Positions 25,524-34,771 of a stretch of 41,173 bases of DNA are shown piece by piece. Both the position numbers and the translations under genes were made by a program. The notes beneath the pieces were generated by a model, which was not told the origin of the DNA, searched no databases, and saw only the letters and a list, made by a program, of their open reading frames with translations. This DNA is from Bordetella parapertussis (GTDB lineage: Bacteria; Acidobacteriota; Terriglobia; Bryobacterales; Bryobacteraceae). The stretch covers positions 1 to 41,173 of the forward strand of contig CALQCC020000039.1 of assembly GCA_943328975.2 (NCBI GenBank). Reading direction: 5' to 3'. The stretch's first letter is position 1; each line of letters opens with the position of its first letter.

Positions 25524-26591
25524 TTACTCAGCCGCCGAAATATCTCCTTCCTCGTCGTCATCGTCCTCGATGTCGTCGTCGCCTTCCAGCGGCTCCAACG
25601 TCGCCGGGGTGCCGGCGGGGGAAACCAAGCGGCCTTGGGAATCGAACTTCATACCGAAGCCCAGACCCAGACCACCGAGGATTTCCTTGATTTCGTTCAA
25701 TGATTTGCGACCAAAATTCTTGGTGCGCAACATTTCGGCTTCGGTCTTTTGGACCAGGTCCGAGATGGTTTGAATGTTGGCGTTCTTGAGGCAGTTGTAA
25801 GAACGGACACTCAGTTCGAGTTCTTCCACCGAGCGGTTCATGACTTCCGTCATCTGGCTCATGGCGCGCTCTGCCGGCTCTTCCGTCGTTTCGGCCAATT
25901 CTTCAAAGTTGATGAAGATGGTCATGTGGTCCTTGAGGAGCTTGGACGCCTGACCGACTGCATCGGCGGGCGAGATGGCTCCGTTGGTCCACACTTCGAG
26001 GGTGAGCTTGTCGTAATCCGTCATCTGCCCCAAGCGGGCGGCTTCGACGGAAAAATTGACTTTACGGACAGGCGAGTGAACTGAGTCGATCGGGATGTAG
26101 CCGATGGCCAAATCCTCGTCGTTGTTGCGATCGGCGCCGACGTAACCACGTCCGCTGCGAATGCGCATTTCGATGTTGAGCTTGCCGCCTTCGCCGACCG
26201 TTGCCACGTGCATGTTACGGTCGAGCACTTCGATGTCGGCATCGGTTTCGATCTGGCCGCTGAGGACCTGACCGGCCGAATCGACCTTGAGGCGCACGGT
26301 GCGCATCCCTTCCACCGACATCTTGAACGGAATTTGCTTCAAGTTGAGGATGATGTCCGTGGCGTCTTCCACCACGTTGGGGATGGGGCTAAATTCGTGA
26401 GCAACGCCATCGATACGGACGGCAGTGATCGCGGCGCCTTCGATCGAGCTCAGCAGCACCCGGCGCAGGCCGGTGCCGATGGTCGATCCAAAACCACGCT
26501 CGAACGGCTGCGCGGTAAACATTCCGTAGCGGTCGGTGAGCGTTTCGGTATTGGCGACAAGTCGCTTTGGTTTCTGGAATCCTTTGAACAT
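25524..26591 (-). CDS. rpoA: RNA polymerase subunit alpha
   Basis: Assembly platform of RNA polymerase. It has 355 residues. The N-terminal dimerisation domain (about 1-235) contains [20 protein letters not shown]. The C-terminal domain (about 250-320) carries [20 protein letters not shown], in which R263 corresponds to the UP-element-binding R265 of E. coli. The end is a roughly 35-residue acidic tail ([13 protein letters not shown]). It lies between rpsD and rplQ, the canonical place. Confidence 0.98.
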   Translation of the reverse strand: MFKGFQKPKRLVANTETLTDRYGMFTAQPFERGFGSTIGTGLRRVLLSSIEGAAITAVRIDGVAHEFSPIPNVVEDATDIILNLKQIPFKMSVEGMRTVRLKVDSAGQVLSGQIETDADIEVLDRNMHVATVGEGGKLNIEMRIRSGRGYVGADRNNDEDLAIGYIPIDSVHSPVRKVNFSVEAARLGQMTDYDKLTLEVWTNGAISPADAVGQASKLLKDHMTIFINFEELAETTEEPAERAMSQMTEVMNRSVEELELSVRSYNCLKNANIQTISDLVQKTEAEMLRTKNFGRKSLNEIKEILGGLGLGFGMKFDSQGRLVSPAGTPATLEPLEGDDDIEDDDDEEGDISAAE

Positions 26592-26608
26592 AGTGTCTCG
26601 TGCCCCTT

Positions 26609-27241
26609 TTACTTCGAGTACAACTCGACGATCAATTGTTCGTTCAACTGAATTTGGACCAAGTCTTCGCGTTTCGGCGTAGACAGGACCTTCGCAGTCA
26701 AATTTTCGCGATCCACTTCCAGCCAGTTCGGGCTAGGCGCGTGAGCTGTGGCGTCGCGAGAATGCAGAATGGTGGGATTTTCCTTCGAGTTATCACGGAC
26801 GGTGATAACATCGCCGGGCTTTACAGTGAAAGACGGGATGTCCACGCGACGGCCGTTGACGTTGACGTGGCCGTGGCGAACCAACTGGCGGCTCTGCGAA
26901 CGCGAGGTGCCAAAGCCGATGCGGTACATCACGTTGTCCAAGCGGCGTTCGAGCAACGACAACATGTTGTCGCCAGCGATGCCCTTCATGGTGGTGGCCT
27001 TTTCAAACAGGTTGCGGAACTGGTTTTCCAGCAACTGGTAATAGCGGCGGGCCTTCTGCTTTTCGCGCAACTGCAAGCCGTAACCCGAGAGCTTCGGTTT
27101 ACGATCTTTGCCGTGCTGGCCTGGGGGGAAATTGCGCTTTTCGATAGCGCATTTTTCCGTGTAGCAACGCTCGCCTTTGAGGAAGAGCTTCATTCCCTCG
27201 CGCCGGCACTGCCGACACACGGGACCAATATATCGTGCCAA
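26609..27241 (-). CDS. rpsD: 30S ribosomal protein S4 (zinc-binding form)
   Basis: Primary 16S rRNA-binding protein. It has 210 residues. The N-terminus holds C9, C12, C26 and C31, the four-cysteine zinc site seen in Thermus S4. The S4 RNA-binding domain ([39 protein letters not shown]) follows. The start is a rare TTG at 27241 with GGAGG about 6 bases upstream; the N-terminus ARYIGPVCR agrees with it. It is preceded by a 96-base gap, the longest inside the superoperon. Confidence 0.97.
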   Translation of the reverse strand: MARYIGPVCRQCRREGMKLFLKGERCYTEKCAIEKRNFPPGQHGKDRKPKLSGYGLQLREKQKARRYYQLLENQFRNLFEKATTMKGIAGDNMLSLLERRLDNVMYRIGFGTSRSQSRQLVRHGHVNVNGRRVDIPSFTVKPGDVITVRDNSKENPTILHSRDATAHAPSPNWLEVDRENLTAKVLSTPKREDLVQIQLNEQLIVELYSK

Positions 27242-27337
27242 ATCAAACCTCCCTAACTACTTTCTTTCTGAGGTGCAGTTTACGGCGTTGCTAATGAATA
27301 GCGTGCCTTCGTCCTGCTTACAGCTAACTACTAAAAA
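27242..27337 (-). other. 96-base spacer between rpsK and rpsD
   Basis: This is the only sizeable gap in the superoperon. It contains two copies of GTAGTTAG on the minus strand, one near each end, and the rpsD Shine-Dalgarno. I see no strong promoter or terminator. S4 is an alpha-operon translational repressor in other bacteria, so a leader structure is conceivable but not demonstrated. Confidence 0.3.
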
Positions 27338-27745
27338 TCAGACGCGGCGTTTTTTAGGAGCGCGGCAGCCGTTGTGCGGCATGGGCGTGTGGTCCTTGAT
27401 GGAACGGACTTCGATACCCGCCGACGATAGAGCACGCACGGCGGATTCGCGGCCTGCGCCGGGACCGCTGACGCTGACTTCCACGACGCGCAAGCCAGAT
27501 TCCTTGGCTTTGTTCGCAGCCGTCATGGACGCCTGTTGCGCGGCGAACGGGGTGCCCTTGCGGGAGCCGCGGAAGCCGAGCGAACCTGAACTGGACCACG
27601 ACAACACGTTCCCCACGGGGTCCGTGATGGTAACGATGGTGTTGTTGAACGACGCTTGGACGTGCACGATCCCGGTGGGGACGTGCCGCTTTTCCTTCTT
27701 TTTGAAGGACTTCTTTTTTCCGGATTTTGCAGGAGCTTTTGCCAT
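27338..27745 (-). CDS. rpsK: 30S ribosomal protein S11
   Basis: Platform protein of the 30S subunit near the mRNA exit. It has 135 residues. The Lys-rich N-tail is followed by the conserved [33 protein letters not shown], and the C-terminal [18 protein letters not shown]. It lies between rpsM and rpsD. Confidence 0.98.
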   Translation of the reverse strand: MAKAPAKSGKKKSFKKKEKRHVPTGIVHVQASFNNTIVTITDPVGNVLSWSSSGSLGFRGSRKGTPFAAQQASMTAANKAKESGLRVVEVSVSGPGAGRESAVRALSSAGIEVRSIKDHTPMPHNGCRAPKKRRV

Positions 27746-27764
27746 GGATTCCCTTTACGCCGCC

Positions 27765-28145
27765 TTACTTGGTTGCCTTCTTCTTGCCTGCAACTGTGCC
27801 ACGGCGCGGACCCTTGCGGGTGCGTGCATTGGTGTGGGTGCGTTGGCCACGAACCGGCAGACCGCGACGGTGCCGCAATCCGCGATAGGCGCCCATTTCG
27901 ATGAGGCGCTTGATGTTCATCGAAATTTCTTTACGCAGATCGCCTTCGACGGAGCCTTCGGCTTCGAGGATTTGTCGAATCGCGTTGACCTCTTCTTCGG
28001 TCAGGTCGGCAATTTTGGTGCCGGGGTTCACGCCGGCGCGGTGGCACAAGGAAAGTGCCCGCGTGCGGCCGATGCCGTAGATATAGGTCAGACCTATTTC
28101 GGTCCGCTTCTTGGCCGGTAAATCAACACCTGCTAGACGTGCCAT
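27765..28145 (-). CDS. rpsM: 30S ribosomal protein S13
   Basis: Head protein that contacts the P-site tRNA and forms bridges to the 50S subunit. It has 126 residues. [31 protein letters not shown] and the tail [20 protein letters not shown] are standard. It follows rpmJ by 8 bases. Confidence 0.98.
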   Translation of the reverse strand: MARLAGVDLPAKKRTEIGLTYIYGIGRTRALSLCHRAGVNPGTKIADLTEEEVNAIRQILEAEGSVEGDLRKEISMNIKRLIEMGAYRGLRHRRGLPVRGQRTHTNARTRKGPRRGTVAGKKKATK

Positions 28146-28153
28146 AGTTTTCC

Positions 28154-28267
28154 TTAACCCTGCCTCTGTTTGTGCTTGGGGTTCGCGCAGATGACGCGGA
28201 CCACGCCTTCACGGTGCACCAGTTTGCACTTGGGGCACATCACTTTTACCGACGCTCGAACTTTCAT
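28154..28267 (-). CDS. rpmJ: 50S ribosomal protein L36 (zinc-binding form)
   Basis: Small zinc-ribbon protein of the 50S subunit. It has 37 residues from ATG 28267. Zinc ligands C11, C14, C27 and H32 are in place (CPKC, then ICANPKH). This is the C-plus form that needs zinc. A longer in-frame start at 28348 reaches back into infA and is rejected because L36 always begins MKVRASV. Confidence 0.97.
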   Translation of the reverse strand: MKVRASVKVMCPKCKLVHREGVVRVICANPKHKQRQG

Positions 28268-28277
28268 AAATCCTCTT

Positions 28278-28508
28278 TTACTGCAATAGCTCCAAAATAC
28301 GTCCGCGCGTTTTATCGCGCTCTGAAAGAACCACGCGAACCCGATCACCGGGCCGCAATCTCACAAAATTGCGTTCCGCCGCACCTGCGGCGTGGGCGAT
28401 GACGATACCCTCGTCACTTAAGTTCACCCCAACCAACCTCAACTTCACTCCGGCGCTGGGCAGCAGATCGATGACTTCCGCTACTACGGCTCCGTCGGCG
28501 TCTTGCAT
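28278..28508 (-). CDS. infA: Translation initiation factor IF-1, divergent
   Basis: OB-fold factor that occupies the ribosomal A site during initiation. It has 76 residues. The pattern [33 protein letters not shown] and TRGRILELL follows IF-1, but the usual AHxSGKMRxNxIR segment has become [13 protein letters not shown], losing the basic-hydrophobic KMR. Extra residues also sit in the preceding loop. The position between map and rpmJ is canonical. There is no Shine-Dalgarno; the ATG is 4 bases after the map stop, suggesting coupling. It may still be functional. Confidence 0.85.
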   Translation of the reverse strand: MQDADGAVVAEVIDLLPSAGVKLRLVGVNLSDEGIVIAHAAGAAERNFVRLRPGDRVRVVLSERDKTRGRILELLQ

Positions 28509-28512
28509 GACT

Positions 28513-29280
28513 CTAGGGTCTGGTTAAGACCCATGGACCGTCCGCCGTAATGGCGACGGTGTGTTCAAAGTGCGCCGAATACTTCCCGTCCTCAGTCACC
28601 GCGGTCCACTTGTCGGCTTTCACGCGACTACCAGGCTTGCCGGCATTCACCATCGGTTCGATGGCGAGCACCATGCCTTCTTTCAGGCGGGGGTTCTCTC
28701 CCCGGCGGTCCACATAATTCGGAACCTGCGGCTCTTCATGCATCTGAGTTCCGATGCCATGCCCCACAAACTCACGGACAATCGAAAAGCCGTTGGAGAC
28801 GACGTGTCGTTCCACTGTACCGCAAATGTCGAACAGCCGGTTTCCCGGCCGGGCTTTGTCGATCGCCAATTCCAACGATTCCAACGTCACATCCATCAAC
28901 TTGCGGGCTTCGGCTGAAATCTCTCCGACGGCCACGGTGATGGCTGAATCGGCATAATACCCGCTCAATTGCACTGCTGTATCGATGGATGCGATATCAG
29001 CGTTTTTCAAAATTCTGGTCTTGGACGGAATTCCATGAACGATTTCGTCATTGATCGATGTACACAGGACCGCCGGGAATTTCCCCGCCGTGGCCGTCGA
29101 GTAGCCTTTGAAGGCCGACCGGGCACCCGCATCCTGCATCATCTTTTCCGCTGCCATATCCAGTTCAAACGTCGAAACGCCTTCTACTGCCATGGCGCGT
29201 AACGCTTCTAAAATCTTCCAAACTAACAGACCCGCGGCGCGCATCTTTTCGAGCTCCGCCATGCTCTTGCGAACAATCAT
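28513..29280 (-). CDS. map: Methionine aminopeptidase, type I
   Basis: Removes the initiator methionine from nascent proteins. It has 255 residues. The dinuclear metal ligands can be placed: D100, D111, H174 (GHGIG), E208 (IEPM) and E239 (HFEHT). H82 is the substrate-side histidine. Its start overlaps the adk stop by four bases. Confidence 0.97.
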   Translation of the reverse strand: MIVRKSMAELEKMRAAGLLVWKILEALRAMAVEGVSTFELDMAAEKMMQDAGARSAFKGYSTATAGKFPAVLCTSINDEIVHGIPSKTRILKNADIASIDTAVQLSGYYADSAITVAVGEISAEARKLMDVTLESLELAIDKARPGNRLFDICGTVERHVVSNGFSIVREFVGHGIGTQMHEEPQVPNYVDRRGENPRLKEGMVLAIEPMVNAGKPGSRVKADKWTAVTEDGKYSAHFEHTVAITADGPWVLTRP

Positions 29281-29942
29281 GCGGCCCGTTCGCGTTCCTT
29301 ACGGATCAAATCTTCAACCTGTTCGGCGATCTTTTCCGGAGCGGCCCCACCCACAACATCCCACACGGGGTAGCCAGCTTCCTTGAAAAACGCCAATACA
29401 GGAGCCGTCTGCCGGTCGTAAGCCAGCAACCGCTCCCGCACCACGTCTTCTTGGTCGTCTTCCCGGATCTCCAGCTTAGCCCCTTCCAAATCGCACGCTA
29501 CTTTCGTGGCGTCCGTGGCGAGGTTGTAGAGCGTGCCGCAAACGGGGCACTGCCTTCTGCCGGTGATACGCGCAACAATAACATTATAGTCGACTTCCAG
29601 ATGCACCACCATTGGCCGCATCTTCTTGGCGATCAACTTCTCCGCCAACCACTTGGCCTGGCTCACTGTCCGGGGGTAACCGTCCAGAATGAAACCAGCC
29701 TTACAATCATCGAAGGAGATCCGATCTTCCACCATACGGTTGACCGAATCGTCGGGCACCAATCCACCCGCCGCCATCACTTTGGCGACCCGCTTCCCAA
29801 GCCCATCGCCTAAAGCGACGCGTTCCCGGAGCATGTCTCCCGTGGAGATGTGCGCTACCCCGAAGTCCTGCTTGAGCAACTTGGCCTGCGTTCCCTTACC
29901 TGAACCGGGAGACCCGAACAAAATGAGGCAGAGCCGATCCAT
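29277..29942 (-). CDS. adk: Adenylate kinase
   Basis: Interconverts ATP plus AMP and two ADP. It has 221 residues. P-loop GSPGSGKGTQAK at 10-21, AMP-binding HISTGDMLRE and GFILDGYPRT are present. The LID contains a zinc-finger-like pattern: CPVC, 14 residues, then C-x2-E, so the fourth ligand position is Glu instead of the usual Cys or Asp. It lies between secY and map. Confidence 0.97.
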   Translation of the reverse strand: MDRLCLILFGSPGSGKGTQAKLLKQDFGVAHISTGDMLRERVALGDGLGKRVAKVMAAGGLVPDDSVNRMVEDRISFDDCKAGFILDGYPRTVSQAKWLAEKLIAKKMRPMVVHLEVDYNVIVARITGRRQCPVCGTLYNLATDATKVACDLEGAKLEIREDDQEDVVRERLLAYDRQTAPVLAFFKEAGYPVWDVVGGAAPEKIAEQVEDLIRKERERAA

Positions 29943-29965
29943 TCAAGGGAACACCGTCGCCGGTG

Positions 29966-31360
29966 CTAGACACCACTGCGACGGCCACGGATGCGGCCGG
30001 CACGCGGAGTGAATCCTTCGTAATGCCTCATGATTAACTGCGCTTCGACTTGGTTCACCGTGTCCATCGCTACACCGACGACGATCAACAGGGAAGTTCC
30101 ACCGAAGAAAAACGTTACGCCCAGGCCATCCAGCAGCCAGCGCGGGAAATACGTGTCGATCCAATTGCCGATGCCTGCAATGTGCTGCAGCTTGATGCCC
30201 TGGATCATAATCATCGGGAGCAAGGAGAGGATCGAAAGATACAGACCGCCCACTACCGTGATCTTGGAAAGGATCTTCTCCATGTAATCCGCCGTGTTCT
30301 TACCCGGGCGGATACCCGGGATGAACCCGCCATACTTGCGCATGTTGTCCGCGGCTTCATTGGGATTGAAGATGATGGAGATATAGAAGAAGCAGAAGAA
30401 GATGATCAGCAGGACGTAGAGGATGTAGTACATCGGCTCGCCGCCGCCAATCGAAGTGAGAAGTCCGCTAAGGAAGGGACTGTTCTTGACGAATTCAAGG
30501 GTCAGCGCCGTTTGCGGGAAGGCCAGCAAGCTGCTGGCGAAGATGACAGGAATCACGCCACCGGCGTTCACCTTGAGAGGCATGTGCGAGGACTGACCGC
30601 CCATCACGCGACGACCAACCATGCGCTTGGCGTATTGTACTGGGATGCGGCGTTCGCCGCGTTCCACCAGTACGATGAAGCCAACCACCGCGATCATCAT
30701 AGCCACGATGATCAGGATGTGCAGCACGTTCCAGTCGCCGGTTTGGATCTTGGTCCACATTTCGAACATGGCGCTGGGCAGGTTAACGACGATACCGGTG
30801 AAGATGAGGAGACTCATCCCGTTGCCGATCCCGCGTTCGGTGATTTGTTCACCCAGCCACATGATGAATGCCGTACCCGTGGTAAGGGTCAACATGGTCA
30901 TGGCGATGAAACCAAAACCGGGGTTGCGCACGAAGCCTTGTTCCGCTCCCTGCAATCCACCAGCGATAAGCGCCGCTTGAATCAGAGCAAGGATGACCGT
31001 CAGATAGCGTGTCCACTGAGTGATCTTACGCCGTCCGAGTTCGCCCTCTTTTTGCAACTTCTCGAGGTAAGGGACTACCACGGTCAGCAACTGCAAAATG
31101 ATGGAGGAAGTAATGTAGGGCATAATGCCCAGCGCGAAGATCGTCAACTTGCGGAACATACCGCCGCTGAACAGATCGAACATGCCAAACACCGAACCCG
31201 CATTCTGTCGGATGAAGTCCTCAAAACGTGCAGCGTCGATTCCGGGGATCGGCACACCTCCGCCCAACCGATAAACGGCCAGCAGGGCTAAGGTGAACAA
31301 CACCCGCTTGCGCAGGTCCGGGATGCGGAATACGTTCGCAAAGGCTTCGAAGAATTTCAT
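29966..31360 (-). CDS. secY: Protein translocase channel subunit SecY
   Basis: Central pore of the Sec translocon. It has 464 residues and ten predicted membrane helices. Characteristic stretches are RLGGGVPIPGIDAARF before the plug, LGIMPYITSSIILQLLTVV, GEQITERGIGNGMSLLIFTG and the C-terminal QVEAQLIMRHYEGF. It ends the spc part and precedes adk. Confidence 0.98.
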   Translation of the reverse strand: MKFFEAFANVFRIPDLRKRVLFTLALLAVYRLGGGVPIPGIDAARFEDFIRQNAGSVFGMFDLFSGGMFRKLTIFALGIMPYITSSIILQLLTVVVPYLEKLQKEGELGRRKITQWTRYLTVILALIQAALIAGGLQGAEQGFVRNPGFGFIAMTMLTLTTGTAFIMWLGEQITERGIGNGMSLLIFTGIVVNLPSAMFEMWTKIQTGDWNVLHILIIVAMMIAVVGFIVLVERGERRIPVQYAKRMVGRRVMGGQSSHMPLKVNAGGVIPVIFASSLLAFPQTALTLEFVKNSPFLSGLLTSIGGGEPMYYILYVLLIIFFCFFYISIIFNPNEAADNMRKYGGFIPGIRPGKNTADYMEKILSKITVVGGLYLSILSLLPMIMIQGIKLQHIAGIGNWIDTYFPRWLLDGLGVTFFFGGTSLLIVVGVAMDTVNQVEAQLIMRHYEGFTPRAGRIRGRRSGV

Positions 31361-31375
31361 AATAGCCTCGGAAGC

Positions 31376-31870
31376 TTACTTCTTGTCCGTCTTAACTTTC
31401 TTTTGGAACTTCACCAGGACGGTGTCCGGCTTCAACGTAACTTCCATGGTCCCGCCAGCAGCCTGGATCTTCTGCGCGGCCGAGGCCGAGAAGATGTCCG
31501 CTTTGACCGCGATCTTGCGGGTCAGGTCGCCGGAACCGAGGATCTTGAGTCCGTCCTTGAGCTTGTGGATCACACCGAGGTCCAGCAGGATTTGCGCGTC
31601 AAAGGTGTTGCCTTCGAGCTTTTCGAGCGTGGCCACGTTGACGATCGCGAATTCCTTGCGGAAGATATTCGTGAAACCGCGTTTCGGCAAACGGCGATGC
31701 AGCGGCATCTGGCCGCCTTCAAAACCGCGCATACGCGAATAACCGGAGATTGACTTGGCACCCTTGGCGCCGCGGCCCGCGAATTTACCACGACCGGAAC
31801 CCATACCTTGACCCAGGCGGCGGTGCTTTTGTTTTTGACCCTTAGGTGGTCTTAGTTGACTGAGATTCAT
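31376..31870 (-). CDS. rplO: 50S ribosomal protein L15
   Basis: Late-assembly 50S protein. It has 164 residues. MNLSQLRPPKGQKQKHRRLG, GRGKFAGRGAKGAKSISGYS and GFEGGQMPLHRRLPKRGF are standard. It ends 16 bases before the secY start. Confidence 0.98.
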   Translation of the reverse strand: MNLSQLRPPKGQKQKHRRLGQGMGSGRGKFAGRGAKGAKSISGYSRMRGFEGGQMPLHRRLPKRGFTNIFRKEFAIVNVATLEKLEGNTFDAQILLDLGVIHKLKDGLKILGSGDLTRKIAVKADIFSASAAQKIQAAGGTMEVTLKPDTVLVKFQKKVKTDKK

Positions 31871-31897
31871 GTTATTCCCTTACGTACCGACGCCTGC

Positions 31898-32077
31898 CTA
31901 GTCTACGATTGCCAGAAGGTGCGGGACCTTCTTCACCATACCGCGGAAGCCAGGGGTATCCGGACGTTCCACGATGCGGTTCATTTTCTTCAAACCCAGA
32001 GCCCGCACAATGATTTTGTGCTTCATGGGCGTGCAGATGGGGCTGCCGATCAATTTAATTTTAATCGTTCCGGCCAT
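31898..32077 (-). CDS. rpmD: 50S ribosomal protein L30
   Basis: 59-residue protein from ATG 32077, starting MAGTIKIKLIGSPICTPMKH and ending KKVPHLLAIVD. The fold-defining IKLIGSPI start and the GLKKMNR segment match L30. It lies one base after the rpsE stop and 27 bases before rplO. Confidence 0.95.
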   Translation of the reverse strand: MAGTIKIKLIGSPICTPMKHKIIVRALGLKKMNRIVERPDTPGFRGMVKKVPHLLAIVD

Positions 32078-32078
32078 A

Positions 32079-32594
32079 CTAGCTCACCTTCTCTAAGGCC
32101 ACGCCGCGCATGTCGGCTGTAGCTTGACGATCGCGCAACTGTTCCAGCGCGTCGATGGTCGCCTTCACCACGTTGTGCGGGTTGTGCGAACCGATGGATT
32201 TCGTCAGAACGTTGGGGATACCAACGGCCTGGATGACGGCGCGCACCGGACCACCGGCAATGACGCCCGTACCGGCCTTAGCGGGCTTCAACAACACGAG
32301 CCCAGCGCCGAACTTGCCCAGTACCACGTGCTGGATGGTGTGTTCGAGAACATTCACGCGGCGGAGATTCTTCTTCGCGGCTTCGATGCCCTTCTTGATG
32401 GCGGCCGGAACTTCTTTAGCTTTACCAGTCCCGTATCCAACGATTTTGGCTGCGGGGTCGCCGACGACGATGAGCGCGGAGAAGCTCATGTTTTTGCCGC
32501 CTTTGACTACTTTGGTGACGCGGTTGATCGAGACCACCTGTTCCTTGAGGTTCAGGCTGTTGACATCGATACGTTGTGCTGCGGTAGATGACAT
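32079..32594 (-). CDS. rpsE: 30S ribosomal protein S5
   Basis: Translational-fidelity protein at the mRNA entry. It has 171 residues. The double-stranded RNA-binding domain [20 protein letters not shown] and the second domain [20 protein letters not shown] are typical. It lies between rplR and rpmD. Confidence 0.98.
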   Translation of the reverse strand: MSSTAAQRIDVNSLNLKEQVVSINRVTKVVKGGKNMSFSALIVVGDPAAKIVGYGTGKAKEVPAAIKKGIEAAKKNLRRVNVLEHTIQHVVLGKFGAGLVLLKPAKAGTGVIAGGPVRAVIQAVGIPNVLTKSIGSHNPHNVVKATIDALEQLRDRQATADMRGVALEKVS

Positions 32595-32625
32595 AGAATC
32601 CTTTTTTTAACTTGCCGCGGGCGCC

Positions 32626-32979
32626 TTAGAACTTCAGACCTGCTTCACGGGCGGCATCGGCCAGCGCTTGCACGCGACCATGATACAGATACCCGCCGCG
32701 GTCGAACACGACGGTGTCAATGCCCTTTTCTTTGGCGCGTTCGGCCACCAGTTTGCCGATCGCTTTCGCGCCCGCCAAATTGCCGCCGTTCACACCGTTC
32801 TTTTCGCTCGACGACGCCATGGCCAAGGTGCGGCCAGCGCCATCGTCGATCACTTGCGCGTAAATATGCTTCAAGCTGCGGAATACAGCCAGGCGCGGGC
32901 GTTGCTCGGTGCCCGCCAAGCGACGGCGAATGCGCTTATGAATGCGCTGCCGGATGATGTCTTTGGAATCGCGTGCCAT
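32626..32979 (-). CDS. rplR: 50S ribosomal protein L18
   Basis: 5S rRNA-binding protein of the central protuberance. It has 117 residues. The basic N-terminus [20 protein letters not shown], then [11 protein letters not shown] and the C-terminal [20 protein letters not shown] identify it. Confidence 0.98.
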   Translation of the reverse strand: MARDSKDIIRQRIHKRIRRRLAGTEQRPRLAVFRSLKHIYAQVIDDGAGRTLAMASSSEKNGVNGGNLAGAKAIGKLVAERAKEKGIDTVVFDRGGYLYHGRVQALADAAREAGLKF

Positions 32980-32997
32980 GCTCGTCTCCTACTTGCC

Positions 32998-33546
32998 TTA
33001 CTTGCCGCCGGCGCCAGTTTTGCCGACCTTTTTACGCAATACTTCGCCTACGTACCGGATGCCCTTGTTCTTATAGGGATCTGGCGGACGCAGCGCCCGC
33101 ATCTTGGCCGCCACCTGACCCACCACCTGCCGGTCAGAGCCGGTGAGTGTCAACGGCGTGAGGTTGTTGGCCGGTTTGTCGACCTTCATGTCCACACCGT
33201 CGGGCAGATAGAACTCGATGGGGTGCGAATAGCCCAAAGCAAAGGTCGCGATGCGGCCCTTCACTTCGCAGCGGTATCCGATACCGAAGATCGCCAGTTC
33301 ACGGGTGAAGCCCGCCGAGACGCCTTGCACAGCGTTCGCCGCCAACGCCCGAGTCAAGCCGTGTAAAGCGGCCTGCTTATCGGTGTCGCGCGTGACGTGC
33401 ACGACGCCGTCTTCCTGACGTACCGACACGCCCTTCGGCAACGGTACGATTTGCTTGCCCTTGGGGCCCTCTACGACCAGATCATCGCCGATGGTGAGTT
33501 TGACACCCTTAGGCAGCGGAATAGGTTTTTTACCAACTCGAGACAT
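32998..33546 (-). CDS. rplF: 50S ribosomal protein L6
   Basis: 50S protein near the factor-binding site. It has 182 residues. [20 protein letters not shown], the repeated L6 fold, and the C-terminal [20 protein letters not shown] are standard. rpsH lies upstream and rplR downstream. Confidence 0.98.
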   Translation of the reverse strand: MSRVGKKPIPLPKGVKLTIGDDLVVEGPKGKQIVPLPKGVSVRQEDGVVHVTRDTDKQAALHGLTRALAANAVQGVSAGFTRELAIFGIGYRCEVKGRIATFALGYSHPIEFYLPDGVDMKVDKPANNLTPLTLTGSDRQVVGQVAAKMRALRPPDPYKNKGIRYVGEVLRKKVGKTGAGGK

Positions 33547-33555
33547 AGAAGCTCC

Positions 33556-33954
33556 CTACCAAACGTGACACAATACTTCGCCGCCGACGCCTTGCTTACG
33601 CGCTGTGCTACCCGTCATGACACCCACAGGCGTCGTCAGGATGTTCACACCAAGTCCGCCCAGCACACGCGGCACTTCTTTAGAACCGACATACACGCGG
33701 CAACCCGGGCGGGATACGCGCTCAATGCGCGAGATCACCGGCACGTTACCAGGGGTGTATTTGAGATAAATACGAATAGACTTCTTCGGGCCATCGTCGG
33801 TCAACTTGTAGTTGGCGATGTAGCCTTCTTCCTTCAAAATCTTGGCGATTTCCGTTTTCAAGCGCGACGCCGGCACATCCACTTTCGGATGACGGGCGGC
33901 CATGCCATTACGGATGCGCGTCAACATATCGGCGATCGGATCCGATGTCATCAT
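33556..33954 (-). CDS. rpsH: 30S ribosomal protein S8
   Basis: Central-domain 16S rRNA-binding protein; in E. coli it represses the spc operon. It has 132 residues. DPIADMLTRIRNG near the start and TARKQGVGGEVLCHVW at the end are typical. Two successive ATGs (33954, 33951) are equally possible starts. Confidence 0.98.
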   Translation of the reverse strand: MMTSDPIADMLTRIRNGMAARHPKVDVPASRLKTEIAKILKEEGYIANYKLTDDGPKKSIRIYLKYTPGNVPVISRIERVSRPGCRVYVGSKEVPRVLGGLGVNILTTPVGVMTGSTARKQGVGGEVLCHVW

Positions 33955-33991
33955 GACTTGTTCGTCCTCATTCTCGTCAATTCCTTCTCGC

Positions 33992-34201
33992 CTACCACGA
34001 CGCCTTCACAACGCCCGGGATCTCGCCCGCCAGCGCCAACTTGCGGAAGCAGATGCGGCACAACCGGAACTTGCTCAGGAATCCGCGCGGACGTCCGCAG
34101 CGGAAACAACGGTTGCGATGCCGGCACGACAGCTTCGGCTTGCCTGCGGCTTTGGCGATTGCCAACTTTTCGTCACGTGCGATTTTTGCGGTGGTGGCCA
34201 T
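33992..34201 (-). CDS. rpsN: 30S ribosomal protein S14, zinc-binding short form
   Basis: Head protein of the 30S subunit. It has 69 residues. Zinc ligands C32, C35, C48 and C51 are seen in CFRCGRPRG and LCRIC. The end [11 protein letters not shown] is invariant in the type Z family. The N-terminus is about eight residues longer than in Bacillus or Thermus. Confidence 0.97.
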   Translation of the reverse strand: MATTAKIARDEKLAIAKAAGKPKLSCRHRNRCFRCGRPRGFLSKFRLCRICFRKLALAGEIPGVVKASW

Positions 34202-34213
34202 GTTAATCCTTCT

Positions 34214-34756
34214 CTACTTCGTAAACGGCATGCCCATTTGAGTGAGCAACGCCATTCCTTCCGCGTCCGTCTTGGCCGTGGTCGTGATGCAGATGTTCAA
34301 CCCTTTGGCCTTTTCCACTTTGTTATAGTCGATCTCCGGGAAGATCAACTGGTCTTTCATGCCGAGCGTGTAGTTGCCACGACCGTCGAAGCTCTTCGAC
34401 GGAACACCGCGGAAATCGCGGACGCGCGGCAGGGATACGTTCACCAGGCGATCGAGGAATTCATACATGCGGTCGCCGCGCAGAGTTACCGCGCAACCGA
34501 TCGCCATGCCTTCGCGCAACTTAAACGCCGCGATGGACTTGCGTGCCTTGGTGATGACCGGACGTTGCCCGGCAATTTGCCCGAGTTCGTTCATGGCACC
34601 ATCGATAAGCTTGGTGTTCTGGGTCGCCTCGCCCATACCGATGTTCAGAGAGATCTTCTCGATTTTCGGCACAGCCATGACGTTGGTGTAACCGAACTCT
34701 TTCGTGAGGGCCGGTACCACGTTGGTTTGATAATGCGTTTTGAGTCTTGCAGCCAT
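34214..34756 (-). CDS. rplE: 50S ribosomal protein L5
   Basis: 5S rRNA-binding protein contacting P-site tRNA. It has 180 residues. [40 protein letters not shown] and [17 protein letters not shown] identify it. It lies between rplX and rpsN. Confidence 0.98.
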   Translation of the reverse strand: MAARLKTHYQTNVVPALTKEFGYTNVMAVPKIEKISLNIGMGEATQNTKLIDGAMNELGQIAGQRPVITKARKSIAAFKLREGMAIGCAVTLRGDRMYEFLDRLVNVSLPRVRDFRGVPSKSFDGRGNYTLGMKDQLIFPEIDYNKVEKAKGLNICITTTAKTDAEGMALLTQMGMPFTK

Positions 34757-34771
34757 GTTTTAATCCGCTAA

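Noticed and set aside
30050-31291. Plus-strand frame of 413 aa over secY
   Set aside because: His/Asp/Gln-rich shadow of SecY with no domain features.
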